Counted from the stretch's first letter, positions 25,203-34,676 are shown. The stretch: 64,000 bases of DNA from Polaromonas sp. CG_9.7 (GCF_015752205.1 NZ_JADOVG010000002.1:1-64000), one strand, 5' to 3'. The notes: generated by a model not told the origin, from the sequence alone. Made by a program: numbers and translations.

Positions 25203-27149
25203 TCAGGCCGCAGCTTTGACCTGGGAAAAGGTTTTTGCGTCCGACAGTTGGAGCGTGGCGCTGACGCTGCCCGTGCGGCCGTCCTCGAACTTGACGACGG
25301 TCTCGATGTATTGCTCGGCCTTACCGGCATACAGCGCCTCGACCAGTACGCCGTATTTTTCGGCAATGAACCCACGCTTGACCTTGTTGGTCCGCGTCAG
25401 TTCGCCGTCGTCGGCATCGAGTTCCTTGTGCAGAATCAGGAAACGGCTGACCTGGCTTCCGGCCAGCAGCGCATCGCTGGCCAGGTCGGCATTGACCTTT
25501 TCAATGCATTCCTGCATCAGCTGGTAGACCTCGGGCTTTTGTGCCAGGTCGGTGTAGCCGGCGTAGGGCAGGTTGCGCCGCTCGGCCCAGTTGCCGACCG
25601 CATCGAAGTCGATGTTGACCATGACGCAAACGCGGTCGCGGCCGTCGCCCAGCGCCACGACTTCCTTGATGAAGGGGAAGAACTTGAGCTTGTTCTCGAC
25701 GTATTTGGGCGCAAACATGGCGCCGTCGTTAGGCCCGCCCTTGATGCGGCCAACGTCCTTGACGCGGTCGATGATTTTGAGGTGGCCGTGCGCATCCAGG
25801 AAGCCGGCGTCGCTGGTGTGGTACCAGCCGTCGGCGGTCAGCACCTCGGCGGTGGCTGTCGGGTTTTTGTAGTATTCCTTGAGCAGGCCGGCCGACTTGA
25901 CCATGATCTCGCCGTTGTCGGCGACTTTGATCTGGACGCCGCGAATTGGCACGCCCACAGTGTCGGCGCGCGCCTGGTTGTCGGGCTGCAGGCAGACAAA
26001 TACGGCGGTTTCGGTCGAGCCGTAAAGCTGTTTGAGGTTGATGCCGATCGAGCGGTAAAAGCTGAACAGGTCGGGGCCAATGGCTTCGCCGGCGGTGTAG
26101 GCTACGCGCACCCGGTTGAAGCCCAGGGTGTTGCGCAGCGGACCATAGACCAGCACGTTGCCGATGGCGTATTTGAGCCGGTCCAGGCTGCCGACGGCTT
26201 CGCCATTCATGCGCGCCGGGCCAACGCGCCGGGCGACATTCATGCAAGCCTCGAACATCTTGCGCTTGAGTGCGCCAGCGTCTTCCATGCGGATCATCAC
26301 GCTGGTCAGCAGGCCTTCAAAGACACGCGGCGGCGCAAAGTAATAGGTCGGGCCGATTTCCTTCAGGTCGATCGTCACGGTGCTGGCCGACTCGGGGCAG
26401 TTCACCACGTAGCCGCAGGCTAGCCACTGGGCGTAGCTGAAGATGTTCTGGCCAATCCAGGCGGGTGGCAAATAGGCCAGCACTTCTTCGGCATTTGTCA
26501 GCTTGTCGAATTCGGCGCCGGCGCTGGCGCGGTCAAGCAGCGTGCTGTGGGTGTGCACCACCCCTTTGGGGTTGCCGGTCGTGCCCGAGGTGAAAAACAT
26601 GGCCGCCACATCGTTCGGCTGGAGCTTGGCGACTTCAGCCGCAAACCAGTTCGGGTTCTGGGCGATGAAGGCCTTGCCTGAGTCGATCAGCGCATCAAGC
26701 GAATCAAGCCCGGGCTCGTCATAAGTGCGCAGGCCGCGCGGGTCGTCATAGTAGATGTTCGAAATTTGCGGGCAGCGATCCCTGATTTCGACCAGTTTAT
26801 CGACCTGCTCCTGGTCTTCGACCATGGCAAAACGCACTTCTGCGTTGTTCAGCGGAAAGACGCATTCGGCGCCGACCGCATCCTGGTACAGCGGCACCGG
26901 AACGCTGCCCAGCGACTGCACCGCCAGCATGGTGGCATACAGGCGCGGGCGGTTGGCGCCAATCACCACCATGTGTTCGCCGCGCCTGAGGCCAGCCTGG
27001 CTCAGCCCGGCGGCCAGCTGGCCGACCAGGGTGGCCAGGGCCGACCAGCTGTGCGCCTGCCAGATGCCGTATTCTTTTTCGCGCATGGCCGGTGCATCCG
27101 GGCGCTCGGCGGCATGTTTGAGCAGCAATTGGGGAAATGTGGTCTGCAT
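25203..27149 (-). CDS. AMP-dependent acyl/aryl-CoA synthetase leading the liv operon
   Basis: A 648-residue long-chain-type acyl-CoA synthetase. Motifs are AMFFTSGTTGNPKGVVHTHS (P-loop), LYGSTETAVFVCLQPDN (A5) and TSDAGFLDAHGHLKIIDRVKDVGRIKGG. The C-terminal part has no terminal catalytic Lys in a PRTxxGK context but KVKRGFIAEKYGVLVE, as in the large fatty-acid-CoA-ligase subgroup. It activates a carboxylic acid imported by the downstream Liv system; specificity cannot be read from the sequence. ATG 27149 was chosen because synthetase similarity starts there. An in-frame extension to 27368 overlaps the probable promoter. Confidence 0.88.
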   Translation of the reverse strand: MQTTFPQLLLKHAAERPDAPAMREKEYGIWQAHSWSALATLVGQLAAGLSQAGLRRGEHMVVIGANRPRLYATMLAVQSLGSVPVPLYQDAVGAECVFPLNNAEVRFAMVEDQEQVDKLVEIRDRCPQISNIYYDDPRGLRTYDEPGLDSLDALIDSGKAFIAQNPNWFAAEVAKLQPNDVAAMFFTSGTTGNPKGVVHTHSTLLDRASAGAEFDKLTNAEEVLAYLPPAWIGQNIFSYAQWLACGYVVNCPESASTVTIDLKEIGPTYYFAPPRVFEGLLTSVMIRMEDAGALKRKMFEACMNVARRVGPARMNGEAVGSLDRLKYAIGNVLVYGPLRNTLGFNRVRVAYTAGEAIGPDLFSFYRSIGINLKQLYGSTETAVFVCLQPDNQARADTVGVPIRGVQIKVADNGEIMVKSAGLLKEYYKNPTATAEVLTADGWYHTSDAGFLDAHGHLKIIDRVKDVGRIKGGPNDGAMFAPKYVENKLKFFPFIKEVVALGDGRDRVCVMVNIDFDAVGNWAERRNLPYAGYTDLAQKPEVYQLMQECIEKVNADLASDALLAGSQVSRFLILHKELDADDGELTRTNKVKRGFIAEKYGVLVEALYAGKAEQYIETVVKFEDGRTGSVSATLQLSDAKTFSQVKAAA

Positions 27150-27467
27150 CCGGTCCGTGTCTCCGTGTGGGGCCGACTGTTTAAGAAAGTCGGCTGTTGT
27201 GTATCGAATATTAGGACTGCGTTTGACGCCCTGGTGTCGTTGCAACGACAATTTACGGGTAAGTCCTAGTGGGGACAGCCCGGGGTTAGCCGCTTTTGGC
27301 CAATGAAGTTGCCGACATGCAAAGCCATGCGCATTCGGGGTTGCGGGGCAATGCGCCGCTGAGGCCACGTCGGCCGGAGGTTTTTAATTGACAATAAATC
27401 AGCATTTGGCCGACAATTTAAGGGTTTAACTTGACGCCTGCATGACATCCAGGTGTTTTCATGACCC
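27150..27467. promoter_or_regulatory. Divergent regulatory region of liv operon and crp/fnr-type gene
   Basis: A 318-bp region between divergent genes. The clearest element is the perfect 16-bp palindrome TGTCGTTGCAACGACA (27235-27250), about 85 bp before the synthetase start. A TTGACA at about 27390 and the AT-rich stretch after it could form a promoter. The Crp/Fnr-type protein encoded to the right is the obvious candidate binder, but the palindrome is not a canonical Fnr (TTGAT-N4-ATCAA) site. Confidence 0.5.
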
Positions 27468-28193
27468 ATGTCAACTGACCTGACCCTTCACCAGCGCCGC
27501 CGAACTCCCTCGCCAGACGAGTTGCGCGGCATTCCCTGGCTGCCCTTGCTGCGTCCCGATGAACGGCTGCGCGCGGTGGCGAGCCTGCAGGTGGGCGATG
27601 CGGCCGCGGGCGATTACGTCTGCCGTGTGGGCAGGCCTGTGACCTACTGGTTTGGCGTGGTCGAAGGCTTGCTCAAGATGAGTTCGGACAATGCCCAGGG
27701 CATCACCATGACTTTTGCCGGCATGCCGCCCGGCGGCTGGTTTGGCGAAGGCACGGCGCTCAAGCGCGAGCCGTACCGCTACAACATCCAGGCGCTGCGC
27801 AAAAGCGTGGTGGCCGGCTTGCCCATTGACAGTTTTCACTGGCTGCTTGACCACTCGATCGGCTTTAACCGTTTTGTGATGAACCAGCTCAACGAGCGCC
27901 TGGGTCAGTTCATTTCAGCGCGCGAGATTGACCGCATGAGCAACCCCGACTTGCGCGTGGGGCGCAGCCTGGCCGCGCTGTTCAACCCGGTGCTTTATCC
28001 GGGCGTGGGAGAGGTGCTGCGCATCACGCAGCAAGAACTGGCTTACCTGGTCGGCCTGTCGCGCCAGCGTGTCAACGAGTCGCTGCGAACCCTGGAGGCG
28101 CAAGGCACGATTCGCGTCGAATACGGCGGTTTGCGCGTACTCGACATTGCCGCACTGCGGTCCAGCATATTTCAGGATAAAAACCAGTCCTGA
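27468..28193 (+). CDS. Crp/Fnr-family transcriptional regulator
   Basis: A 241-residue regulator. A cyclic-nucleotide-binding-type beta-barrel (residues about 35-130: GDYVCRVGRPVTYWFGVVEGLLKM..GMPPGGWFGEGTALKREPYRYN) is followed by a dimer helix and a helix-turn-helix (ITQQELAYLVGLSRQRVNESLRTLEAQGTIRVEYGGLRVLD). There are no Fnr-type N-terminal cysteines, so no iron-sulfur sensing is expected. It is divergent from the synthetase/liv operon and probably controls it. A decayed fragment of a related gene lies at 30371. Confidence 0.9.
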   Translation: MSTDLTLHQRRRTPSPDELRGIPWLPLLRPDERLRAVASLQVGDAAAGDYVCRVGRPVTYWFGVVEGLLKMSSDNAQGITMTFAGMPPGGWFGEGTALKREPYRYNIQALRKSVVAGLPIDSFHWLLDHSIGFNRFVMNQLNERLGQFISAREIDRMSNPDLRVGRSLAALFNPVLYPGVGEVLRITQQELAYLVGLSRQRVNESLRTLEAQGTIRVEYGGLRVLDIAALRSSIFQDKNQS

Positions 28194-28212
28194 CGCAATA
28201 TCGGCGGGCAAC

Positions 28213-28260
28213 TACAGCTATTGAAAAAGTAGCTTTAATTTCGTTTGTTGTCGTGTTGCG
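28213..28260 (+). repeat. TAGCT-type dispersed repeat, copy 6 (head only)
   Basis: CTATTGAAAAAGTAGCTTTAATTTCG resembles the head of other copies (compare 41251), while the tail is diverged. The surrounding 367-bp stretch (28194-28560) upstream of the PQQ dehydrogenase gene holds no gene I can support. The ACGGAGAC Shine-Dalgarno of the next gene lies at its right end. Confidence 0.4.
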
Positions 28261-28560
28261 AAGCAATTTTCAGAGGGCCGCGTTTGCGTTGGTTGCCGTT
28301 TCCGATGACCGCCGAAAATGCGGCGTTGGCCGGGAGCGCAACGACCCAGACAGCGCTTTCTTGCTCCGAGAAGCTGACTTTTTAATGTTCAATTCCGATG
28401 GTCAAAGTCACGTGCTTCATGACGCATCGCCAGGATGCGTACGTTGAGTTTCAAGCCGGCAATGCCGGTTTCCGGAGGTCTTGGTGCCGCCAGGCCGGTG
28501 CTATTATAAAAATGGACAACGAGCTAAACCCCAAACAAAACCGATTAACGGAGACAAAAA

Positions 28561-29763
28561 ATGATCAAAAACTTTGCCTTGATGGGCTCACTACTCGCCT
28601 TCGGCGTTGGCCAGGCGTTCGCACAAGCTGCCCCGCCCCCGCCGATCTGGAAGCAAGGCATGACAGGCGAGATGGCCAGCTCGAAGCTCGCGCCCCATGC
28701 CGGCAAATTCACGGCCACCGCCGCGGACGACATCCCGATCCAGAAGCTCAAGCTGCCGCCCGGTTTCAAGGCAGAAGTCTGGTCGTCGGGCACACCTGGA
28801 AACCGTGCCATGGCCCGCGGCGAGAGTGGAAAAATCTACGTCGGCACGCGTGCACTTGGCCGCGTGTATGAAATCACCGACAACGGCACCGAGCGCACCA
28901 GCCGCGTGGTCGTTGACAAGCTGAACCAGCCGGCCGTCGCCATGCACAACGGTGCGCTTTATGTCATGGCCATCGACAAGGTGCTGCGTTATGACGGCAT
29001 AGAAAAGAACCCCGATGTGCAGCCGGTTGACCTGACCGCCAAGTTCAATTTGCCGCCTGAACAGCACCACAACTGGAAGTACCTGCGTTTCGGCCCGGAT
29101 GACAAGCTGTATGTTCCGTTTGGAGCGCCTTGCAACATCTGCGAGTTGCCTACCCAGGAGTACGCCCAGATCCGTCGCTACGATGCCGATGGCTCGAACA
29201 TGGAAGTGATTGCGACCGGCGTGCGCAACACGCAAGGCTTTGACTGGCATCCTGTGACCAAGGAACTCTGGTTCACCAACCACGGTCGGGACTGGATGGG
29301 CGACGACAGCCCGCAAGACGGACTCAACCGCCTGAGCAAGGTGGGCCAGAACTTCGGTTTTCCGTACTGTCACGCCAGTGGCATTGCCGATCCCGACATC
29401 AAGAAGGACAAGCCGTGTGAGGGCGTGACGCCGTACGTGCAAGGCATGGGCGCCCACGCAGCCGCAATGGGCTTGCAGTTTTACACCGGCAACATGTTCC
29501 CGGCCGAGTACAAGAATGCAATGCTCGTTGCCCGCAAAGGCTCGTGGAACCGCACCCAGAAAAGCGGTTACGACGTGGTCATGGTTCGCACGGACGCCGA
29601 TGGTAAAAATCCGAAGGTCACCCCGTTCATCACGGGTTTCCTGGACGAAAAAACCCAAGCCTTCTGGGGCCGCCCGACCTACATGCTGCAAATGCCCGAT
29701 GGTTCCATGCTGCTCTCTGATGAGCAACTTGGCGCGATATACCGCATTTCGTATGCCAAGTAA
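28561..29763 (+). CDS. PQQ-dependent sugar (sorbosone-type) dehydrogenase, periplasmic
   Basis: A 400-residue six-bladed propeller of the soluble aldose / L-sorbosone dehydrogenase family. A signal peptide (MIKNFALMGSLLAFGVGQAFAQ) exports it. Typical blades include LPPGFKAEVWSSGTPGNRAMARGESGKIYVGTR, HHNWKYLRFGPDDKLYVPFGAPCNIC and GVRNTQGFDWHPVTKELWFTNHGRDWMGDD, whose His and Arg match PQQ/Ca-site positions in the family. It oxidises an aldose or similar alcohol/aldehyde with PQQ. The cytochrome c gene overlaps its 3' end by 11 bp and would take the electrons. The PQQ itself can come from the pqq genes at 53.8 kb. Confidence 0.87.
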   Translation: MIKNFALMGSLLAFGVGQAFAQAAPPPPIWKQGMTGEMASSKLAPHAGKFTATAADDIPIQKLKLPPGFKAEVWSSGTPGNRAMARGESGKIYVGTRALGRVYEITDNGTERTSRVVVDKLNQPAVAMHNGALYVMAIDKVLRYDGIEKNPDVQPVDLTAKFNLPPEQHHNWKYLRFGPDDKLYVPFGAPCNICELPTQEYAQIRRYDADGSNMEVIATGVRNTQGFDWHPVTKELWFTNHGRDWMGDDSPQDGLNRLSKVGQNFGFPYCHASGIADPDIKKDKPCEGVTPYVQGMGAHAAAMGLQFYTGNMFPAEYKNAMLVARKGSWNRTQKSGYDVVMVRTDADGKNPKVTPFITGFLDEKTQAFWGRPTYMLQMPDGSMLLSDEQLGAIYRISYAK

Positions 29764-30343
29764 GCGATCAGGCACGTTGACCATCAGCAGGGCGCTGTCA
29801 GCCGTCGCCCTGCTTTTTTACCTGGTTCCTGGCCAGGCCCAGCAACCCCCGCAACTGCCGCTGTGCATGGCCTGCCATGGCGCACAAGGCAACTCGCAGA
29901 TTCCCTTGAACCCCTCGCTGGCTGGCCAGCCCAAGCTGTTTCTTGAAAACCAGATGGTGCTGATCCGGGAAGGCCTGCGCGATATTCCGCAAATGAAAGG
30001 GGTGCTGGATGGGCTGAAAGATGCAGAGCTTGTGGCGCTGGCAAGCTATTTTTCTGCGCAGACGCCGGTACGGGAACCCAAGCCTGTCAACAGCGTGACC
30101 TACCAGCGCGGTCAGGCTACCGCCCAAAAAATGTTGTGCGCAAGCTGCCACTTGCCGGACTATACCGGGCGCCAGCAGATCCCGAGACTGGCAGGGCAGC
30201 AGGAAGCGTTTTTGGTCTACTCGATGAAGCAGTTCCGCGACCACCCTGGCCTCGGACGCGACACCATCATGGCCGCGTCCCTGTATGGACTAAAAGACGA
30301 CGATCTTGACGATCTGGCCCATTTCCTGGCCAATTTCAAATAG
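29753..30343 (+). CDS. Di-haem cytochrome c (c4-like), electron acceptor
   Basis: A 196-residue secreted cytochrome with a hydrophobic N-terminus (ISRALSAVALLFYLVPGQAQ). Haem sites are CMACH (Cys38-His42) and CASCH (Cys129-His133), each followed by a Met-containing region (MKGVLDGLKD; TIMAASLYGL) that repeats the same fold twice, as in cytochrome c4. It overlaps the PQQ dehydrogenase by 11 bp, so the two are translationally linked, and it is the likely electron acceptor toward the terminal oxidase. The MPSKRSGTL start is the only ATG near the overlap. Confidence 0.88.
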   Translation: MPSKRSGTLTISRALSAVALLFYLVPGQAQQPPQLPLCMACHGAQGNSQIPLNPSLAGQPKLFLENQMVLIREGLRDIPQMKGVLDGLKDAELVALASYFSAQTPVREPKPVNSVTYQRGQATAQKMLCASCHLPDYTGRQQIPRLAGQQEAFLVYSMKQFRDHPGLGRDTIMAASLYGLKDDDLDDLAHFLANFK

Positions 30344-30370
30344 CACCCTGCCACTGGGGAATACAACCCC

Positions 30371-30504
30371 GTGGCTGGTGAACTGCACGTTGGTGATGTA
30401 CCGCCATGGTTTGTCATGGCGGTGCAGGACCTGCTCAAAATGCGCAGTGACAAAGTTGACGGCACGGCATTCAAGCGCGAGCCCTACCGCTACAACACCT
30501 GCAG
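30371..30504 (+). pseudogene. Decayed crp/fnr-family fragment
   Basis: One frame reads VAGELHVGDVPPWFVMAVQD, LLKMRSDKVD and GTAFKREPYRYN. This matches the barrel of the intact regulator at 27468 (VASLQVGD, WFGVVEGLLKMSSD, GTALKREPYRYN) with internal segments deleted. It has no plausible start or DNA-binding domain. It is a remnant of a second copy or of a related gene. Confidence 0.75.
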
Positions 30505-30507
30505 TAA

Positions 30508-30582
30508 AAACTGGAGCTTGACCCGGCCCAGCCGCAGTGCCTGCTGACGGAAACCGACGAGGGCTACCGGCTGGTCGCCTGA
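30508..30582 (+). pseudogene. KdpE-like response-regulator C-terminal remnant
   Basis: Directly after the crp/fnr fragment, a frame reads KLELDPAQPQCLLTETDEGY then RLVA and a stop. This is the last turn of an OmpR/KdpE-type winged helix (compare KLE.DPAQP..LLTE.GVGYRL). Only about 24 codons remain. It indicates that a kdp-type regulator gene was lost here. Confidence 0.6.
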
Positions 30583-30680
30583 AATTCAGCAACTGCCCTG
30601 CATGCACAGACGTGGCCTTTCGAAAACTGTCGTTAACGGTTATCAGGTACGCAAAAGCCTTCCCATCCCGCCCGGTTAGA

Positions 30681-33053
30681 TCATTCGTCCGGTTTGAGCG
30701 CCGTGATCCGCAGCCGCAGCGCATTGCTGATCACCGAGACCGAGCTCAGGCTCATGGCCACCGCAGCGACCATCGGCGACAGCAGCCAGCCGGTGAACGG
30801 GAACAGCAAGCCGGCGGCCAGCGGCACGCCCAGCAGGTTGTAGATGAAGGCAAAGCCGAGGTTTTGCTTCATGTTAGCCACCGTGGCGACCGACAGGGCC
30901 CGCGCCGTTGCGATGCCGCGCAGGTCGCCCTTGACCAGCGTGAGCTGCGCGCTGTTCATGGCCACGTCGGTGCCGGTGCCCATCGCAATACCGACGTCGG
31001 CTCTGGCCAGCGCCGGGGCGTCGTTGATGCCGTCGCCGGCCATCGCCACGATGCGGCCTTCCTTTTGCAGGCGTTCGACCAAATGCAGCTTGTCCTGCGG
31101 CTTGACCTCGCCATGCACCTCGTCGATGCCCAGGCGCTTGCCCACGGCCTGCGCGGTGGTCAGGCCATCGCCGGTGGCCATGATGATGCGCAGGCCCGAC
31201 TTGCGCAGCGAAATCAAGGCTTCTTCGGTGCTGGCCTTGATTGGATCGGACACCGCCAGCAGCCCTGCCAGCTGGCCATCCACCGCCAAGTGCATGACGC
31301 TGGCGCCCGTGCTGCGCAGTTGTTCGGCCCGGTCGGCCAGGGGTGCCACGTCGATGCCGAGCTGCTGCATCAGCGTCGTGTTGCCGATGGCGAGCGACTT
31401 GCCGCCGACCACGCCCTTCACACCGATGCCCGACGCGGAATCGAAGTCCTCGGCTTTTTCCAGCGCCAGCTTGCGCTCCCGTGCCGCGTTGACGATGGCG
31501 GCCGCCAGGGGGTGCTCGCTGCCCTGGTCCAGGCTGGCGGCCAGGCGCAGCACCTCGTCTTCGCTGAAGCCATTGGCACCCAGCGCCACCTCGAAAGCCG
31601 GCTTGCCTTCGGTCAGCGTGCCGGTCTTGTCGACGATCAGCGTGTCGACCTTGCACAGGTTCTCGATGGCGGCGGCGTCCCGGAACAGCACGCCCTGCGT
31701 GGCGGCGCGGCCAGTGGCGACCATGATGGACATCGGCGTGGCCAGCCCCAGCGCACACGGGCAGGCAATGATCAGCACCGTCACCGCGGTGATCAGGCCA
31801 TAGACCCAGCTCGGCTGCGGGCCGAAGAAGCCCCAGGCAAAGAAGGTCAGCAGCGCGATGCCCACAACGCCATAGACAAAATACCCGGCCACGACATCGG
31901 CCATGCGCTGCATCGGCGCCTTGGAGCGCTGCGCCTGCGCCACCATCTGGACGATCTGCGACAGCACGGTCGCCGAGCCAACATGCTCGGAACGCATCAG
32001 CAAGGCGCCGCTGGTGTTGAGCGTGGCGCCGATCAATTTGTCGCCGACCCGCTTGGTCACCGGCAACGGCTCGCCCGTCAGCATGGATTCGTCCAGTGCG
32101 CTGCTGCCTTCGAGCACTACGCCATCGACCGGCACCTTCTCGCCGGGGCGAACGCGCAGGCTGTCGCCTTCGTGCACGTCGGCCAGGGGAATGTCTTCCT
32201 CGCGGCCGTCCGGCTGCACGCGGCGCGCCGTCTTGGGCGACAGGCCAAGCAGTGACTTGATGGCTGCCGATGTCTTGGACCGCGCCTTCAATTCGAGCAG
32301 CTGGCCGAACAGTGTCAGCGAGATAATGACCACCGCCGCCTCGAAGTAGACCGCCACGCGGCCCATCGAGATGAACGAAGACGGAAAGACACCAGGCGCC
32401 AGCGTCGCGACCACGCTGTAGACGAAGGCGGCGCCCGTGCCCAGGCTGATCAGGGTCCACATGTTCGGGCTCCGGTTCACCACCGACTGCGCGCCGCGCA
32501 CGAAGAACGGCCAGCCCGCCCACAGCACCACCGGCAGGGACAGAACCAGCTCGACCCAGCTTTGCGTGACCATGTCGAACCAGCCCAGCCGGTGGCCGAA
32601 CATGGCCAGCGTCGTGACGATCACTGTCAGCGGCAGCGTCCACCAGAAGCGGCGGGTGAAGGACGCGAGTTCGGGGTTCTCGTCATCGTCGAGGGTGGGC
32701 ATGACGGGCTCCAGCGTCATGCCGCATATCGGGCAATTGCCCGGATGGTCTTGCCGGATCTCGGGATGCATCGGACAGGTGTAAATCGTCCCTGCCGGCG
32801 CTGCCTTCGACGGTGCACTCGGTGCAGGCGGCTTGGCGGTGTAGGCCGACGGATCGGCCGAAAATTTCGATTGGCATCGGGCGCTGCAGAAGTAGTAAGG
32901 CCTGCCTTCGTGCGCCAGATGGTGCGGCGACGCCGCCGTCACGTCCATCCCGCAGACCGGGTCTTTCAGCTTGACGGCTCCTTCCGGCGCACCGTGAAGG
33001 GGATCCGTTTTTGCGGGGGCTGCGCTCGGCAATGGTGTGACAGGCATGTCCAT
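30681..33053 (-). CDS. copA: Copper-translocating P1B-type ATPase (CopA)
   Basis: A 790-residue metal-export ATPase. The N-terminus has a YHS domain (KDPVCGMDV, residues 30-75, CSARC) and a heavy-metal-binding domain ([22 protein letters not shown], about 91-112) instead of classical CxxC ferredoxin-like domains. The core has the TGE motif (TGEPLPV near 326), the CPC transmembrane motif (431-433), DKTGTLT with Asp475, HP (SEHPLAAAI) and [16 protein letters not shown]. It should pump Cu(I), or silver, out of the cytoplasm. It is the last gene of a leftward cluster behind a CueR-type promoter at 34546, consistent with copper induction. Confidence 0.92.
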   Translation of the reverse strand: MDMPVTPLPSAAPAKTDPLHGAPEGAVKLKDPVCGMDVTAASPHHLAHEGRPYYFCSARCQSKFSADPSAYTAKPPAPSAPSKAAPAGTIYTCPMHPEIRQDHPGNCPICGMTLEPVMPTLDDDENPELASFTRRFWWTLPLTVIVTTLAMFGHRLGWFDMVTQSWVELVLSLPVVLWAGWPFFVRGAQSVVNRSPNMWTLISLGTGAAFVYSVVATLAPGVFPSSFISMGRVAVYFEAAVVIISLTLFGQLLELKARSKTSAAIKSLLGLSPKTARRVQPDGREEDIPLADVHEGDSLRVRPGEKVPVDGVVLEGSSALDESMLTGEPLPVTKRVGDKLIGATLNTSGALLMRSEHVGSATVLSQIVQMVAQAQRSKAPMQRMADVVAGYFVYGVVGIALLTFFAWGFFGPQPSWVYGLITAVTVLIIACPCALGLATPMSIMVATGRAATQGVLFRDAAAIENLCKVDTLIVDKTGTLTEGKPAFEVALGANGFSEDEVLRLAASLDQGSEHPLAAAIVNAARERKLALEKAEDFDSASGIGVKGVVGGKSLAIGNTTLMQQLGIDVAPLADRAEQLRSTGASVMHLAVDGQLAGLLAVSDPIKASTEEALISLRKSGLRIIMATGDGLTTAQAVGKRLGIDEVHGEVKPQDKLHLVERLQKEGRIVAMAGDGINDAPALARADVGIAMGTGTDVAMNSAQLTLVKGDLRGIATARALSVATVANMKQNLGFAFIYNLLGVPLAAGLLFPFTGWLLSPMVAAVAMSLSSVSVISNALRLRITALKPDE

Positions 33054-33136
33054 CTAGGGTTCCTTCTGAAGGGGCGGCCACGGCCGCACAGGATGAATGG
33101 CCGATCCGGCCCGACAGGCGCAGACCGGCGCGAAGC

Positions 33137-33583
33137 TCAGGTGGGGACAGGAGCGGCCAACGCCGCACGCACGCGTTCAAGACGCGCCCGGACTTCAGCC
33201 GCCACCTTGGCAACCTCGGGGTCGTCGGTCATTTGCATCACCGCCACCGGGTCCATGAACCCCACCGTCTGGCCGCCGTGGGCCTCTTCCCGCACGATGA
33301 CGTTGCACGGCAGGAGCAGTCCGATGTCCGGCTGGGCCGTCAGGGCACGATGTGCCAGCGGCGGGTTGCAGGCGCCCAGGATGCGGTAAGCGGGCATGTC
33401 GATATTCAGCTTGGCTTTCACCGTCGCCTGGATGTCGATGTCCGTCAGCACGCCGAATCCTTCGGCCATGAGTGCGTCGGTGACCCGCGCGATGGCCTCG
33501 GGAAAACGCATGTCCGCCAGGGTGCAATAAAAGCCGTAGGATTCACCGGGAGGGGTCGTGGCCGGAGGCCGGGGGGTGTTCAT
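33137..33583 (-). CDS. DUF302 domain-containing protein
   Basis: A 148-residue small protein. The DUF302 core is visible ([71 protein letters not shown]). There is no signal peptide, and the N-terminus has a short Pro-rich tail. DUF302 proteins often accompany copper or sulfur genes, but the activity is not known. The conserved Cys in GACNPP and LLPCN are candidate metal or redox ligands. An AAGGAG Shine-Dalgarno selects ATG 33583. It lies between copA and the Met-rich lipoprotein, spaced 11 bp from the latter. Confidence 0.85.
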   Translation of the reverse strand: MNTPRPPATTPPGESYGFYCTLADMRFPEAIARVTDALMAEGFGVLTDIDIQATVKAKLNIDMPAYRILGACNPPLAHRALTAQPDIGLLLPCNVIVREEAHGGQTVGFMDPVAVMQMTDDPEVAKVAAEVRARLERVRAALAAPVPT

Positions 33584-33594
33584 TGCGTACTCCT

Positions 33595-34059
33595 TCAAGG
33601 TTTGGCCGGGGCTGGCGGCATGCGGTCGGTCATCATCTGCATCATGGACTGCATCATCTGCATGTGCTTTTCCATCATCTGACGGTCCATGCCCATGCCC
33701 CCTTCCATGGCGCCTTTGCCATGCATGCCCGACATGGCGCCCATGCCACCCATGCCACCTTTTCCCATCATGCCGCCCATCATGGCCATGCTGTCCTGCA
33801 TGACCTTCATGTGCTCGGCCATCAAGGCGCTGCGCTGTTCGGGCGTCATGGACTGCATCATCTTGTCGTGCATGGAATGCATGGTTTTCATCTGCTCATC
33901 CATGCGGGCCATGTGTTCACCGGAACCGCCCATGGGCATGCCCGCAGCGGGCGCGGCATGGGGAGGGGGTGCATTCCGGTCGACGGATGTCTGGGCACAC
34001 CCGGCAAGGCCGAAGGTGAAGGCGGCGGCTGCAAAGGCCAGTGCGCGAAGTGACAACAT
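33595..34059 (-). CDS. Methionine/histidine-rich lipoprotein, probable periplasmic copper binder
   Basis: A 154-residue protein with a lipoprotein signal (FTFGLAGC lipobox, Cys near residue 21). The mature part is extraordinarily Met-rich ([42 protein letters not shown], split here only for description) with interspersed His. It contains helical [36 protein letters not shown], reminiscent of Spy/CnrX-like heptads. Clustered Met and His suit Cu(I)/Cu(II) binding. The position in the copA cluster supports a periplasmic copper buffer; function is inferred from composition and context only. Confidence 0.75.
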   Translation of the reverse strand: MLSLRALAFAAAAFTFGLAGCAQTSVDRNAPPPHAAPAAGMPMGGSGEHMARMDEQMKTMHSMHDKMMQSMTPEQRSALMAEHMKVMQDSMAMMGGMMGKGGMGGMGAMSGMHGKGAMEGGMGMDRQMMEKHMQMMQSMMQMMTDRMPPAPAKP

Positions 34060-34238
34060 GTGAAGGCTCCCGGAGTAGGTATGAAGAATGAAATCGCAGC
34101 AATGCAGGCAATACGGCCGGGTCTGTCTGACATCGAATCGACACGCCAGGCAATGGCTTGCTTGTAAACCTGAAGATTCAAGGCGTCTGTGCGGCAGCTT
34201 ACACCCAGGCAGTTCAGTCAGGGCGCCGACGTCACGAT

Positions 34239-34502
34239 TCAGCCGCAGCAGCAGCCCTTGCGTACCGGTGCGGCCGCGGGCGCCGCAGCCTGGGCTCCGT
34301 CCTGAATGGCCACGGGGGTGTAGCCCGCTTGCCGGATGACATCGCTCCATTGCCCGGCAGGGACGGTGTCGGATTCGATCTGGACGCGGTGGGCGCTGAT
34401 GTCGATCTGCACGGTGGCGCCGGGGTCCCGCGCCTTCACTGCCTTCGTGATGGTGCTGGAACAATGGCTGCAGGTCATGTCCTTGACTTCAAACGTGTTC
34501 AT
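34239..34502 (-). CDS. CopZ-like heavy-metal-associated protein with Cys-rich tail
   Basis: An 87-residue cytosolic HMA-domain protein. The MTCSHC motif (Cys11, Cys14) binds Cu(I); the fold ends with SDVIRQAGYTPV. It carries an unusual Ala-rich linker and a terminal RKGCCCG cluster, which may add metal ligands. It probably delivers copper to the CopA ATPase encoded downstream on the same strand, whose own N-terminus lacks HMA domains. It is the first gene after the CueR-type promoter. ATG 34502 follows AAGGACCC and fits the family. Confidence 0.87.
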   Translation of the reverse strand: MNTFEVKDMTCSHCSSTITKAVKARDPGATVQIDISAHRVQIESDTVPAGQWSDVIRQAGYTPVAIQDGAQAAAPAAAPVRKGCCCG

Positions 34503-34545
34503 GGGTGGGTCCTTGATGGGAACGGGTTGGAAAAGAGGTACTTTC

Positions 34546-34570
34546 GACCTTTCCACCGTGGGAAGGTCAA
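34546..34570 (-). promoter_or_regulatory. CueR/MerR-type copper-responsive promoter
   Basis: Reading leftward, TTGACC overlaps the dyad GACCTTCCCACGGTGGAAAGGTC, here split as GACCTTCCC / GGAAAGGTC with a short centre. This is the layout of CueR-controlled copA promoters, with a stretched spacer (about 19 bp) between -35 and -10. The -10 itself is weak (near GAAAGT). It lies about 45 bp upstream of the CopZ-like gene. No cueR gene is present in the window. Confidence 0.75.
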
Positions 34571-34644
34571 GCGACGCTCCTTGGCGACCCCCCTGGCAGT
34601 ACGGGTATGCGGCAATGCACCTTGACCGTTGCCAGCATGAAAGC

Positions 34645-34676
34645 GCCCGGCCATGGAAGTCAATCCATGGCCGGGC
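34645..34676. terminator. Strong hairpin downstream of the DUF4331/lipoprotein operon
   Basis: GCCCGGCCATGG and CCATGGCCGGGC form a perfect 12-bp stem around an 8-nt loop. Leftward transcripts from the DUF4331 operon would meet it about 110 nt after the last stop. The U-run is poor (GCTTTC), so termination may be partial. Confidence 0.6.

Noticed and set aside
30537..32255. A 572-codon + strand frame opposite copA
   Set aside because: Antisense shadow of a P-type ATPase with all catalytic motifs intact.
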